This document shows, piece after piece, positions 1 to 9,901 of a DNA stretch of 64,000 bases (positions are counted from its first letter, which is position 1; every line of letters begins with the position of its first letter). Origin of the DNA: Streptoalloteichus hindustanus (lineage in GTDB: Bacteria > Actinomycetota > Actinomycetes > Mycobacteriales > Pseudonocardiaceae); contig NZ_FQVN01000002.1 in the NCBI RefSeq assembly GCF_900129375.1, forward strand, positions 1 to 64,000, written 5' to 3'. The notes beneath the pieces are model-generated. The model saw only the letters and a program-made list of their open reading frames with translations, ran no database searches and had not been told where the DNA came from. The position numbers were made by a program, and so were the translations under genes.

Positions 1-125
1 GGTTCAAGATTCCGGATCGGGTGGAGTTCGTGGAGTCGTTCCCGGAGACGGGGGTGGGGAAGGTGTCGAAGAAGGACCTCCGCGCACTGATCACCGAGAA
101 ACTCAGGCGAACCACTTCCAGCTGA
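1..125 (+). CDS. dhbE: 2,3-dihydroxybenzoate-AMP ligase, C-terminal end (partial)
   Basis: Reading from base 3, the last 40 codons are the end of an adenylate-forming enzyme, with the stretch [20 protein letters not shown] followed by SKKDLR. This closely resembles the C-terminus of DhbE/EntE-type ligases, where the conserved Lys of the GVGKV motif (A10) contacts the adenylate. The family activates 2,3-DHB and loads it on an aryl carrier protein for catechol siderophores. Only the tail is present, and the stop TGA is at 123-125. Its link to the NRPS 34 kb away is inference, although that NRPS starts with a condensation domain and would need an aryl starter. The ligase assignment rests on a short segment. 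Confidence 0.8.
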   Translation, partial: FKIPDRVEFVESFPETGVGKVSKKDLRALITEKLRRTTSS

Positions 126-511
126 CCACCGCGGCTCTCGTCGCAGCGCTGCTGCGTGACCGGGAAGTGCGGGAACGTCCAGCCATTCACGGTCATGCCG
201 TTGGGCCTGCGGCCGGAGGGTTGCGCGTGCCGTTTGCCGGCAAACGGCAGCCAGGTGCGACTGGGAGGGACGAACAGGCCGCCCACGCTGCCTACCGATC
301 GCTCTCCGAGCGGTTCTCGTGCTGTGGCGGAGTGATGCCGGTGGCGGAGCCACCGGCATCACAGGGCGGGGAGCGGAACTGTCCCCATCGGGGGCGGGGA
401 AGCTCCGGCCAGGAGCCAGGAAACGCTGCGAGGTCGGCCAGGGGCGGATGTGGGCAGGACGCCCACTTGCTTGATCGTGTGGTGTAGGGGTGTGGGCTAG
501 CGTCAGGCGAC
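126..511. other. 386-nt intergenic stretch
   Basis: No convincing gene. The open frames here lack an RBS and any recognisable protein pattern. The stretch holds the hairpin at 332-362 and a possible promoter just before 512: a -10-like TAGCGT at 498-503, with TTGATC at 471-476 as a poor -35 candidate because the spacer is about 21 nt. Confidence 0.5.
332..362. terminator. Strong hairpin downstream of the DHB ligase
   Basis: Perfect 14-bp stem (GTGATGCCGGTGGC and its complement) with a 3-nt loop GGA and no U-tract, typical of actinobacterial terminators. It lies about 205 nt past the ligase stop and before the regulator at 512. Confidence 0.6.
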
Positions 512-1657
512 GTGACCGGCAAGACCGAGGGTTTCCGGATGGGCGCCGCGTTTCGGGCGGCCCACACCGTTTTCGGGATCAGCCAGGCGGCACTCGCGAA
601 GCGAGTGCACTACGGCGGGGCCTCGATCCCGCACAGCGAGGGTGGGCATCGGGCCGCGCCCGAGGGCTTCTCGCGAGTGGCCGTCGATGCTTGTGGTGCT
701 GGCGATGGGCTGGGCGCTGTGTTCCGTCAGCACACCGAGCCGACCGGAGCGAAGGGCTGGTCGCTGGAGGAACGGGAACCGCTGGACGCCGAATGGTTGG
801 CGGTGGCGCGGAACCTCGTCAAAACACTGCTCCACCTGGACGTCGCGACCGGCGGAGATGATTCGGCCCCGCTCGCGATCCGGGCGGTGGCCACCGCGCG
901 ACGACAGGTGGCCACCCACCCGTGCCGGGCCGGTGTCGAACCCGATGTCCACGCCGTGATCGGGGAGTTGGCCGAGGTGGCCGGATGGCTGGCGTACGAC
1001 GCTGGCCTGCACGACGAGGTGCGCCGGCTCAACCTGGCGGCGCGGCACCATCTCGCCGTCGCCGGGGACGCCAGCCTGGACCTGCTGGTCGTGCAGAACA
1101 CAGCCATGCACGTCGCCGACCAGGGGCGGCCGGTCGAGGCGTTGCGCCTGGCGCGGAACGTCCTCGGCTCCCGCTCGCTCTCCCCACGCCTGGAATGTCT
1201 CTTCCGCATCCGGGAGGCGCGCGCCCTGGCCCAGGCCGGGGCCGACGGCGAGGCCCGCCGCGTCTGGCGGAAGGCCGTCGGCCTCCACCAGGACGGCACC
1301 AGAGACTCTGACCCCGCGTGGGCGTGGTGGCTCACCGAGGGCGAACTCGCCTGGCACGCCGGCATGGTCGCGGGTTGCGCGGAGAACTGGTCGGACGCGA
1401 TCGAGAACCTCATGCGCTGCGTCGAGCTCACTCCGGCCCGTGCCCGGCGCGGGGCGTACATCCACCTGGCGATGCTGATGCGTGCGCAGGTGCTCGCCGG
1501 CGCGTGGCGGGACGCCGAGGAGACCCTGCGGCTGCTCTGGCCCCACGTCGGGGAAGTCCGGTCGAGCCGGGGGCGCGCCATTGTGCGGGCGGCGTTGGAC
1601 CACGCGCGCGACGTGGGTTCCTCCCAAGCCGCCGCGTTGCGCGGAGTGCGGATCTGA
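512..1657 (+). CDS. XRE-family transcriptional regulator with TPR-like C-terminal region
   Basis: 381 aa. The N-terminus (about residues 8-55) follows the actinobacterial XRE pattern, with ISQAALAKRVHY in the HTH, but the recognition-helix end is unusual: SIPHSEGG where relatives read SISxxExG. The remainder is alpha-helical with repeated A-x-x-L-x-A segments, as in the TPR-like ligand-sensing halves of these regulators. GTG at 512 is the chosen start. It has no clear RBS but sits 8 nt after a -10-like TAGCGT, so it may be nearly leaderless; ATG at 539 is the alternative. The target is unknown. It is separated from the ligase by a hairpin. Confidence 0.75.
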   Translation: MTGKTEGFRMGAAFRAAHTVFGISQAALAKRVHYGGASIPHSEGGHRAAPEGFSRVAVDACGAGDGLGAVFRQHTEPTGAKGWSLEEREPLDAEWLAVARNLVKTLLHLDVATGGDDSAPLAIRAVATARRQVATHPCRAGVEPDVHAVIGELAEVAGWLAYDAGLHDEVRRLNLAARHHLAVAGDASLDLLVVQNTAMHVADQGRPVEALRLARNVLGSRSLSPRLECLFRIREARALAQAGADGEARRVWRKAVGLHQDGTRDSDPAWAWWLTEGELAWHAGMVAGCAENWSDAIENLMRCVELTPARARRGAYIHLAMLMRAQVLAGAWRDAEETLRLLWPHVGEVRSSRGRAIVRAALDHARDVGSSQAAALRGVRI

Positions 1658-1795
1658 GGTCTGTCCGGCCGCAGTGCCTCGGCGGCTTTGAGCCGTTCGT
1701 CGGCTTACAACCCGTTCCGCGCGGTGGTTTCGTGCCTTGTGGGGACCGACGGCCGGGACCGGCTGTCGCATGGCCGCCGCCGGAAGGGACGACCG

Positions 1796-3385
1796 ATGAG
1801 ACACGCACGATGGCGGGCCCTGCTCTCCTTGCTCGTGGCTCCGCTGTTGTTGGCTGGGCTGTCCGGCGTCGCGACGGGGGCCGAGCCGGTCGCCGCCGCC
1901 GCGCCGGAGACGCGGCTGGGCGACGTGGTGCCGGCCCCGGTGGAGTCCCGGGCCAACCCGGACGAGACGTTCTCGATCAACCCGCTCACCCGCATCCAGG
2001 TGGATCCGGGCGCGGAGGAGGTGGCCGAGCAGCTCGCCGACCTCCTGCGCCGGTCCACCGGGTACTGGTTGCCGGTCATGCCGGCCAGGGGCTACACCGG
2101 CAACGCCATCCTGCTGCGGCTGGGCGGCGCCGACCCCCGGGTCGGGGCGGAGGGCTACCAGCTCGACGTCACGACGCGCGCGGTGACGATCCGCGCCGAG
2201 CGGCCGGCGGGCCTGTTCGCCGGTGTCCAGACGCTGCGGCAGTTGCTCCCGCCGAGCGTGGAGAGCGACGAGCGGCAGCGCGGCCCGTGGCGGGTGCCCG
2301 GCGGCACGGTGCTCGACTACCCGAGGTTCGGGTACCGGGCGACGATGCTCGACGTGGCGCGGCACTTCCTCACCGTGGACGAGGTCAAGCGGCACATCGA
2401 CCGGATCGCCCTCTACAAGATCAACTATCTGCACCTGCACCTGTCCGACGACCAGGGCTGGCGCATCGAGATCCAGAGCTGGCCGCGGCTGGCGGCCCAC
2501 GGCGGCAGCACCGAGGTGGGCGGCGGGCCCGGCGGCTACTACACGCAGGACCAGTACCGCGACATCGTCGAGCACGCGCGGCGGCGGCACGTGACCGTGG
2601 TTCCGGAGATCGACGTTCCCGGCCACACCAACGCCGCCCTGGCCTCCTACGCCGAGCTGAACTGCGACGGCAAGGCGCGGCCGCTCTACACCGGCACCGA
2701 GGTCGGCTTCAGCTCGCTGTGCGTGCCGAAGGAGATCACCTACCGGTTCGTCGAGGACGTCGTGCGCGAGCTCGCGGCGCTGACGCCCGGCCCGTACCTG
2801 CACCTCGGCGGCGACGAGACGCACGCCACCTCGCCCGCCGACTACCGCGCCTTCGTGGAGCGGGCGCTGCCCATCGTGCGGCGGCACGGCAAGACGCCCG
2901 TGGGCTGGCACGAGATCGCCAACGCGACAACGCCCTCGGACGCGGTGCTCCAGTACTGGGGCCGGTCGGCGAAGAGCCCGGCGGTGGTCGAGGCGGCGAA
3001 GCGTGGCAACAAGGTGATCATGTCGCCGGCCAACCGGACCTACCTGGACATGAAGTACGACCGGAGCACGAAGCTCGGCCTGACCTGGGCCGGCTACATC
3101 GAGGTCAGGGACGCCTACGGCTGGGAGCCCGGCGGGCACCTGGCCGACCTGCCGGAGTCCTCGGTGCTCGGCGTCGAGTCTCCACTGTGGACGGAGACGC
3201 TGACCGACCTGGCCGACGTCAGCTACATGGCCTTCCCCCGGCTGCCGGCGATCGCGGAGCTGGGCTGGTCGCCGAAGGCCGCGCGCGACTGGGACGGCTT
3301 CCGCGAGCGGCTGGGCGCGCAGGGCCCGCGCTGGGAGCGGATGGGGATCGGGTTCCACCGGTCGCCGCAGATCCCCTGGAGGTAA
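1796..3385 (+). CDS. Secreted beta-N-acetylhexosaminidase (GH20)
   Basis: 529 aa. Residues 1-25 form a signal peptide (MRHARWRALLSLLVAPLLLAG). A GH20 N-terminal alpha/beta domain follows, with RPAGLFAGVQTLRQLL at its end. The catalytic barrel contains RHFLTVDEVKRHID, HLHLSDDQGWRIEI, PEIDVPGHTNAA and HLGGDETH. Asp340-Glu341 are the substrate-assisted catalytic pair of the family. W-containing motifs near the C-terminus (WSPKAARDW) also fit. It probably removes GlcNAc from chitin oligomers or peptidoglycan fragments outside the cell. ATG 1796 is preceded by AAGGGACG and gives a clean signal peptide, whereas upstream starts do not. Confidence 0.95.
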   Translation: MRHARWRALLSLLVAPLLLAGLSGVATGAEPVAAAAPETRLGDVVPAPVESRANPDETFSINPLTRIQVDPGAEEVAEQLADLLRRSTGYWLPVMPARGYTGNAILLRLGGADPRVGAEGYQLDVTTRAVTIRAERPAGLFAGVQTLRQLLPPSVESDERQRGPWRVPGGTVLDYPRFGYRATMLDVARHFLTVDEVKRHIDRIALYKINYLHLHLSDDQGWRIEIQSWPRLAAHGGSTEVGGGPGGYYTQDQYRDIVEHARRRHVTVVPEIDVPGHTNAALASYAELNCDGKARPLYTGTEVGFSSLCVPKEITYRFVEDVVRELAALTPGPYLHLGGDETHATSPADYRAFVERALPIVRRHGKTPVGWHEIANATTPSDAVLQYWGRSAKSPAVVEAAKRGNKVIMSPANRTYLDMKYDRSTKLGLTWAGYIEVRDAYGWEPGGHLADLPESSVLGVESPLWTETLTDLADVSYMAFPRLPAIAELGWSPKAARDWDGFRERLGAQGPRWERMGIGFHRSPQIPWR

Positions 3386-3396
3386 CCCCCACCGGT

Positions 3397-3433
3397 CGGG
3401 CGCGGGCGGTCCTCCCGGCTCCGCCCGCGCCCG
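3397..3433. terminator. Bidirectional terminator between convergent genes
   Basis: Perfect 13-bp inverted repeat (CGGGCGCGGGCGG, 3397-3409, with its complement at 3421-3433) and an 11-nt loop. It lies between the stops of the hexosaminidase (3385) and the methyltransferase (3443). Confidence 0.75.
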
Positions 3434-3442
3434 CCGCCGCGC

Positions 3443-4249
3443 TCACACCTTCCGGCCCCACGCGGTCATCATCGCCAGGGACAGGTCCCAGGTCGTCGGC
3501 GCGGCCAGGTACCGCAGCGTCTCGTCGATGGTCTCGGCGGTGACCGCGCCGGTCGCCAGGACGTGGTTCCGGGTCTGTTCCAGGGTGAGCCGCCAGCACT
3601 CGGCGATGCCCGAGCCGGCCGCGACGACCGGGAAGTGCACGCCGACGCCCAGGTTGCCCAGTCCCAGCGCCGCCAGCGGACGGGGGTACCGGCGGCCGAA
3701 GGTGATGTCGCTGCCCAGGGTGGCGGCGACGGCGTGCCAGTAGGCGGCCATGGTGGCCCGGTAGGCCGCGTTGTCCGAGGAGGGGGTGCCCAGGTCGGCG
3801 GCGTCGCTGACGACCAGCCAGCCGCCGGGGCGCAGCCAGTCGACCACGCGCGCGAGGAACGCCTCCCGTTCGCGCAGGTGCATCAGCAGGAACCGGGCGT
3901 GCACCAGGTCGAACCGGCCGGGCGCGAAGTCCTCGGCCGTGACGTCGGCCTCGACCACGGTCACGTTCCCCTCCTCGATCCCGGAGAGGAACCGCACGTC
4001 CTGGTCCACCGCCACGATCTCGCCGCCGTCGCCGACCTGCTCGGCCAGCCAGCGGCTGACGCTGCCGGTGCCGGCGCCGAGGTCCAGGCACCGCCAGCCG
4101 GGGCCGACGCCGCGCCCGGTCAGGTGCGCCCGGCTGCCGGGGTCCAGGGCGGCGGCCATCGCGCTCAACCGGGCGAACTCACTCGGGTGACCGTGGTGGA
4201 AGAGGTGGTCCCCGTACCGCTCCGCGGTGGGACCGGCGGTCGTCGTCAT
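3443..4249 (-). CDS. Class I SAM-dependent methyltransferase
   Basis: 268 aa. Motif I LDLGAGTGSVSRWLA binds SAM. EIVAVDQD is the ribose-binding acidic motif, VVEADV and FDLVHARFLLMHL are motifs II/III, and WLRPGGWLVVSD follows. The C-terminal helical part (AAYRATMAAYWHA onward) probably shapes the substrate pocket. ATG 4249 is preferred over upstream frames because GGAG lies 7 nt before it and the protein then starts directly with the fold. The substrate is unknown, and no neighbouring pathway suggests one. Confidence 0.88.
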   Translation of the reverse strand: MTTTAGPTAERYGDHLFHHGHPSEFARLSAMAAALDPGSRAHLTGRGVGPGWRCLDLGAGTGSVSRWLAEQVGDGGEIVAVDQDVRFLSGIEEGNVTVVEADVTAEDFAPGRFDLVHARFLLMHLREREAFLARVVDWLRPGGWLVVSDAADLGTPSSDNAAYRATMAAYWHAVAATLGSDITFGRRYPRPLAALGLGNLGVGVHFPVVAAGSGIAECWRLTLEQTRNHVLATGAVTAETIDETLRYLAAPTTWDLSLAMMTAWGRKV

Positions 4250-4454
4250 CGGCACGCTCCGCGGCGGTCGTGGCGGGACACGACGGCCCGCCCCCGTCGA
4301 TCGTGCGCCCCGCGTCCGGGGCCGGCAGGGCGCACGCGACAGGACGGCCCGAAAGTGTCGCACCCCCGGGCCGTGCGGCACCGTCGGTGGTGGTTGGCCG
4401 TCGACCTAACCCGGAAGAGTGGCACTGCCCGGGTGAGCCGGCGGTCGGCGGCGG

Positions 4455-4889
4455 TCAGCTCCCGGCGAGCGGCGCCCCGCCGTGGTCGCGGCCGGGCCGG
4501 TGCCGCAGGGACCGCCACGCCGTCACGGCCCAGTCGAGGTCGTCGGCGACGGTCGCGAGGAAGGCGGTGTGGACGTAGGAGGTGGGCCGGACGGTGTAGG
4601 CGTAGAGCCCGTACCGGTCCTGGCCCGCCGCGGTCTCCCGGCACCACGAGGCGTACCGCAGCTCCTCGTCGTCGGAGCCGGGTTCCTCGAACCCCCGCAG
4701 GCCGTGGGGGCGCGCGCCCGTCTTGAGCCAGGCGAGCGTCTCGGCCGGCGGCTCGACCGCGGGCAGGTCCCACACGGCGGCCCAGACCGTCCGGCCGAAC
4801 CCGGTGAACCGGGTGTTCGCGCCGATCACCCGGCCGACGACCGTCCCGTCGAGGTCGATCGACCACCCGCCGCCCAACTCTCTGCGCAC
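4455..4889 (-). CDS. Hypothetical protein, 144 aa
   Basis: Starts with GTG (4889) and a weak RBS. Residues form a plausible small alpha+beta protein rich in Trp and Tyr (GGGWSIDLDG, VWAAVWDLP, DRYGLYAYTVRPTSYVHTAFLATVADDLDWAVTAW in part), with very high GC3. I do not recognise the family. It lies 99 nt downstream of the DUF2063 gene on the same strand and could be the distal gene of the MNIO operon, but no coupling is visible. Confidence 0.6.
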   Translation of the reverse strand: MRRELGGGWSIDLDGTVVGRVIGANTRFTGFGRTVWAAVWDLPAVEPPAETLAWLKTGARPHGLRGFEEPGSDDEELRYASWCRETAAGQDRYGLYAYTVRPTSYVHTAFLATVADDLDWAVTAWRSLRHRPGRDHGGAPLAGS

Positions 4890-4988
4890 CGCACCGTGTT
4901 ACCGCACCGCGCCGACAGCCGAACACCCCCGGGTGTCGAGACGCGTTCGCGGTCCGCGCTTCCCCGCCGAGTCGACCGGTCCGGTCGG

Positions 4989-5871
4989 TCAGGACGTGCC
5001 TTCCACGACCGGAACCGGCGACCGGGCGGTGGCGCGCTGGTCGGGTTCGGCCGGCCGCGGCGGGGTGACCGCGACGAAGAAGCCGCTGTTCACCCAGTCC
5101 CGCAGCCACGAGACGGCCTGCTCCCGGCCGAGGCCGGACAGGGCGGCGCGGACGGTGGCGCCGGAGACGAGCGCCCCCAGCGTCGCGTGCGCGCGCGGCG
5201 TCACCTCCCGGGTGACGACCTCGAAGTCGTGCCGGGTGACCACGACGAAGGTCGGCCGGGGTTCGGGCGGAAGCGGGTCCGCGCCCCGGCGCACGGCGGC
5301 GACGTAGGCGTGCACCGGGAACGTGGTGCGCAGCAGGCGCAGGCAGGGCGCTGGGGTCAGGCCGAGGTCCGGCAGCGGGCCGGTGGGGCCGAGCGGGAGT
5401 TCCCGGAGCCGGGGCGCGTCCTCGGCGCCGGGCCCCTCCAGCACCTCGGTGCGGACGCGTTCGTACCGCGCCATGTCGATCACCAGGTCGGGCCAGGCCT
5501 GGCCGCCGTCGGCATCGCCGGTGCCGCCGGTGCCCGCGGTGTCCTTCGGCTTCGGCCGGGTGCGCGCCAGGTGCTCGGCGAACCGCTCGTTCAGCCCGAG
5601 CAGGGTGCGGGCGCGGGAGGGGTGCTCCTCCAGGTAGCTCAGCGCGAACTGGTGGAACAGCTCCCGCCCGAGGAGGTGCACCAGCCCCGGGTGCAGGGCG
5701 CGCATGTTCTCCAGCAGCCGCGACCGGTACCGCCGCCAGTAGACCGCGAGCCGCTGGCGTGCGGTCTGCCGGTCGGACCCGGTGAGCAGGCGTTCGGTCT
5801 CCGGGCCCGGCTCCTCGGGGGCCAGCACCGCCGCCTGGAACCAGCGCTGGAGCCGGGCGAGCTCGGAGTCC

Positions 5872-5879
<8 letters not shown>
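4989..5879 (-). CDS. DUF2063 (HvfC/BufC-like) partner of the MNIO enzyme
   Basis: 296 aa. The N-terminal helical part ([53 protein letters not shown]) matches the DUF2063 putative DNA-binding fold. The C-terminal half has [20 protein letters not shown]. In the bufferin and related systems this protein partners the DUF692 oxidase and recognises the precursor peptide. Its ATG overlaps the 3' end of the DUF692 gene by 8 nt, so the two are translationally coupled. Residues 109-127 ([17 protein letters not shown]) look like an inserted low-complexity loop. Confidence 0.85.
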
Positions 5880-6752
<873 letters not shown>

Positions 6753-6756
<4 letters not shown>

Positions 6757-6893
6757 CGGGCCAGTGCTCGACCGGTCGGGACGGCGGTGCCCGCCCGCTG
6801 CCGGCGCCGCCGCGTCCGCCGCTGCCCGGCGGCCGGCGGGTCCGGCTCCGCCACCGCCTCGGCGTGTCCGTCGTGTTCCCGCTTCTTCGCCAC
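6753..6893 (-). CDS. 46-aa basic ORF, candidate leader/precursor for the MNIO operon
   Basis: Too short for ordinary gene calling. It starts at GTG 6893, with GAGGAG six bases upstream, and stops in an ATGA overlap with the MNIO start. Nearly every third position is G or C. The peptide begins [18 protein letters not shown] and ends in an Arg-rich tract and GRALAR. It has no Cys, so it is not a classical bufferin/BufA or TglA-type precursor. It could be a divergent substrate, or simply a coupling peptide that sets MNIO translation. Evidence for translation is good; function is inference. Confidence 0.55.
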
Positions 6894-6920
6894 GTCGCGC
6901 TCCTCGGCAGCCCGGAGTGA

Positions 6921-6936
6921 TGGCGTGGACACGCCA
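6921..6936. promoter_or_regulatory. Operator-like inverted repeat between divergent genes
   Basis: TGGCGTG-GA-CACGCCA is a perfect 7-bp dyad with a 2-nt centre. It lies 28 nt upstream of the 46-codon ORF and about 180 nt upstream of polX, so it is placed to control the MNIO operon. Confidence 0.4.
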
Positions 6937-7104
6937 CGTACTGACCTAGGCGAGGGTCGGGCGAGACGCCACCGGATGGCCCGTCCTCTCCCTCGTCGGA
7001 GGCCATGCTTCCGCCAACTGAGTGAGCGCCGTGGCGCGGCCCGGGCGGGTCGGCCCCGGTGTCGGCGGGCGCCGCGGTGACCGGCGAGCCCGTCCCCACC
7101 GACC

Positions 7105-7110
7105 TAGACT
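7105..7110 (+). promoter_or_regulatory. -10 element for leaderless polX
   Basis: TAGACT ends 6 nt before ATG 7117 and there is no RBS, so transcription probably starts at the A of the ATG. The same geometry (TAGTCT, 6 nt before the start) is seen at lepB, 17307-17312. Confidence 0.45.
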
Positions 7111-7116
7111 CGGGGC

Positions 7117-8838
7117 ATGGCCCGGCCGAACGAGGAGGTCGAGGCCCTCCTCCAGGAGTACGCCGACCTCATCTCGATCACCGGTGGCGACGCGTTCAAG
7201 GCCCGCGCCTACGAGAAGGCGGCGCGGGCCGTCGGCGGCTACCACGAGGACGTGTCCCGGCTCGACCCGAAGGCGTTGCAGGAGATCCCGCACGTGGGGC
7301 GCTCGATCGCCGAGAAGGTGGAGGAGTACCTGCGCACCGGCGGTGTGCGGGTGGTGGAGGAGCTGCGCGCCCGGATTCCCGCCGGGGTGCGGCAGATGAC
7401 CGCGATCCCGGGGCTGGGGCCGAAGAAGGCCATGATGTTGTTCCGGGACCTGGGCATCTCCTCGGTGGACGAGCTGGTGGAGGCGATCAGCGCCGAGCGG
7501 CTGCGCGGCCTGCGGGGGTTCGGGGAGCGGACCGAGGAGAACATCCTGCACGGCATCGCGGTGATGCAGCAGGCCGGTGACCGGGTGCACCTCAACGTCG
7601 CGATGGACCTCGCCGAGGAGATCGTCGCGGAGCTCGCCGCCGTCAGCGGGTGCGCCCGGTGCACCTACGCGGGCTCGTTGCGGCGCTACCGCGAGACGAT
7701 CGGCGACATCGACGTGCTGTCGGCGGCGGACGATCCCCGCCCGCTGGTGGAGACCTTCACCAATCTGTCCTATGTGGACGAAGTGATCGCCAGCGGGGAC
7801 AAGAAGACCTCGGTGCGCACCACCAAGGGGCTCCAGGTGGACCTCCGGGTCGTGCCGCTGGGCGCGTGGGGCGCGGCCCTGCAGTACTTCACCGGCTCCA
7901 AGGCGCACAACATCCGGCTGCGCGAGCGGGCGGTGCGGGCCGGGCTCAAGCTCTCCGAGTACGGCCTGTTCGACGTCGGGACCGGCGACCTCGTCGTGTC
8001 GCAGACCGAGGAGGAGGTCTACGAGCGGCTCGGCCTGCCGTGGATCCCGCCGCCGCTGCGGGAGGACCGCGGCGAGGTGGAGGCGGCGCTGCGGGGCGAG
8101 TTGCCCGACCTGGTGGCCGAGGGCGACCTGCGGGGCGACCTGCACACCCACACCGACCTCACCGACGGAGTGTCCTCTTTGGACGACATGGTCGCGGCCG
8201 CCGCGCGGCTGGGCCACTCCTACTACGCGGTCACCGACCACGCGCCGAACCTCTACATGCAGCGGATGTCGGACGACAAGATGCTGGCGCAGCGGGAGGC
8301 GGTGCGCGCGTTGGACGGCAGGCACCACCGCATGCGGCTGCTGCACGGAACCGAGCTCAACATCGACCCGGACGGCGGCGTCGACTGGCCGGAGGAGTTC
8401 CTCGCCGGCTTCGACCTGTGCGTGGCCTCCGTCCACTCGCACTTCAACCAGAGCGCGGCCGAGATGACCCGCCGTCTCGTGCGGGCCTGCGAGAACCCGC
8501 ACGTCAACATCATCGGGCACCCCACCGGCCGGCTCCTGGGCCGGCGGCCCGCCGTCGACGTCGACCTCGACGAGGTGTTCCGCGCCTGCGCCCGCACCGG
8601 AACCGCCATGGAGGTCAACGCCGCCCCCGACCGGCTGGACCTGTCCGACGAGAACATCCTGCGGGCGCGCCGGCACGGGGTGCGGTTCGCCGTCGACAGC
8701 GACGCGCACTCCGTGGTGCACCTGCCCTACCTCCGGTACGGCGTCGGCACGGCCCAGCGGGGCTGGCTCACCGCCGACGAGGTGATCAACACCTGGCCGC
8801 TGCGGACGCTGCGGTCCTTCCTGCGCAAGGGACGGTGA
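7117..8838 (+). CDS. polX: PolX-type DNA polymerase/3'-5' exonuclease with PHP domain
   Basis: 573 aa, the usual PolX length. Residues 1-150 hold the helix-hairpin-helix lyase-like region (IPHVGRSIAEKVEEYL, IPGLGPKKAMMLF). Then the X-family palm: GSLRRYRETIGDIDVL and LQVDLRVVP carry the metal-binding Asp residues. The C-terminal PHP domain starts at GDLHTHTDLTDG and includes VTDHAP, HGTELNI, SVHSHF, IGHPTGR and DSDAHS. It is expected to act in base-excision or gap repair. ATG 7117 is leaderless by position. The next gene starts 2 nt after its stop. Confidence 0.95.
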   Translation: MARPNEEVEALLQEYADLISITGGDAFKARAYEKAARAVGGYHEDVSRLDPKALQEIPHVGRSIAEKVEEYLRTGGVRVVEELRARIPAGVRQMTAIPGLGPKKAMMLFRDLGISSVDELVEAISAERLRGLRGFGERTEENILHGIAVMQQAGDRVHLNVAMDLAEEIVAELAAVSGCARCTYAGSLRRYRETIGDIDVLSAADDPRPLVETFTNLSYVDEVIASGDKKTSVRTTKGLQVDLRVVPLGAWGAALQYFTGSKAHNIRLRERAVRAGLKLSEYGLFDVGTGDLVVSQTEEEVYERLGLPWIPPPLREDRGEVEAALRGELPDLVAEGDLRGDLHTHTDLTDGVSSLDDMVAAAARLGHSYYAVTDHAPNLYMQRMSDDKMLAQREAVRALDGRHHRMRLLHGTELNIDPDGGVDWPEEFLAGFDLCVASVHSHFNQSAAEMTRRLVRACENPHVNIIGHPTGRLLGRRPAVDVDLDEVFRACARTGTAMEVNAAPDRLDLSDENILRARRHGVRFAVDSDAHSVVHLPYLRYGVGTAQRGWLTADEVINTWPLRTLRSFLRKGR

Positions 8839-8840
8839 CC

Positions 8841-9815
8841 ATGGCCGTGCGGATCGCCATGGCCGGCGACACGATGCTCGGGCGCGGCGTCGCCGAGCGG
8901 CTGCGGCGACCGGGCGGGCGGGAGCTGTTCTCCGCCGGCGTCCGCAAGGCCCTCGCCCAGGCCGACCTGGTCGTCCTCAACCTGGAGTGCTGCGTCTCCG
9001 AGCGGGGCAGCCCGTGGCCCGACCCGGAGAAGCGGTTCTGGTTCCGCGCCCCGCCGTCGGCCGCGACCGACCTGGCCGAACTGGGCGTCAACTGCGTGAC
9101 GCTGGCCAACAACCACGCGCTCGACTACGGCGCCAGGGCGCTCCTCGACACGCTCGACCACCTGTCCCGGGTCGGGATCAGGGTGGTCGGGGCGGGCACG
9201 GACGTCGAGCGGGCCCGCGCAGCGCGCACGTTCGAGGTGAACGGGCTCCGCCTGGCGGTCCTCGGCGTCACCGACCACCCCGCCGAGTACGCGGCCGGCG
9301 CGTCCGCGCCCGGCGTGGCGCACGCCGACCTGCCGGAAGGGGTGCCCGACTGGCTCACCGACCAGATCCGGCGGCTCCGGGCGGAGTGCGACGTCGTCCT
9401 CGTGACGCCGCACTGGGGGCCGAACATGGTGCCGTCTCCGCTGTCCTACGTCCGGAAGGCGGCGGCCGAACTGGTCGAGGCGGGCGCGACCGTCGTCGCC
9501 GGCCACTCGGCGCACGTGTTCCACGGCGTCGGCGGTTCCGTGCTGTTCGACCTCGGCGACTTCGTCGACGACTACGCCACGCACCCCTGGCTGCGCAACG
9601 ACCGCGGCCTGCTGTTCCTGATCACGTTGGACCGGGCCGGGCTGGACCGGATCGACGCCGTGCCCATCGCGCTCGACTACTGCCACACCCGGCTGGCCGA
9701 CCCGCAGGAGTACGAGTGGATTCGCGACCGCTTCGCCCTGGCCTGCGCCGCGCTCGGCACCACCGTCACCGACGAGGGGGACTACCTGAGCATCCGCTGT
9801 CGCGACGGGGCGTGA
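8841..9815 (+). CDS. CapA-family (PGA_cap) metallophosphatase-like protein
   Basis: 324 aa. Conserved motifs of the capsule synthesis CapA/YwtB family are present: MAGDTMLGRGVAERL at the N-terminus, NLECCVS, CVTLANNHALDYG, VTPHWGPNM, and VAGHSAHVFHGV near the end. The fold is that of a calcineurin-like phosphoesterase. There is no signal peptide, unlike many CapA proteins, so a cytoplasmic role is likely. Start ATG 8841 is 2 nt after the polX stop, indicating one transcript with PolX. The substrate is unknown. Confidence 0.88.
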   Translation: MAVRIAMAGDTMLGRGVAERLRRPGGRELFSAGVRKALAQADLVVLNLECCVSERGSPWPDPEKRFWFRAPPSAATDLAELGVNCVTLANNHALDYGARALLDTLDHLSRVGIRVVGAGTDVERARAARTFEVNGLRLAVLGVTDHPAEYAAGASAPGVAHADLPEGVPDWLTDQIRRLRAECDVVLVTPHWGPNMVPSPLSYVRKAAAELVEAGATVVAGHSAHVFHGVGGSVLFDLGDFVDDYATHPWLRNDRGLLFLITLDRAGLDRIDAVPIALDYCHTRLADPQEYEWIRDRFALACAALGTTVTDEGDYLSIRCRDGA

Positions 9816-9901
9816 GCCCAGCCGGCGAAGAGCGTTTTCCCGGCTGGCGGCTCGGGTAGCCGGGCGGAAGTGAGCGGCGGGGTCCGGAGACGGGAGGCAC
9901 G

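Noticed and set aside
167-487. 106-codon plus-strand frame after the DHB ligase
   Set aside because: Contains the terminator-like hairpin, has no RBS and no recognisable pattern.
503-3358. Very long open frame on the minus strand opposite the regulator and hexosaminidase
   Set aside because: Low-complexity His/Arg/Pro-rich translation with no family pattern. It is the antisense shadow of two convincing plus-strand genes, a usual effect of very high GC.
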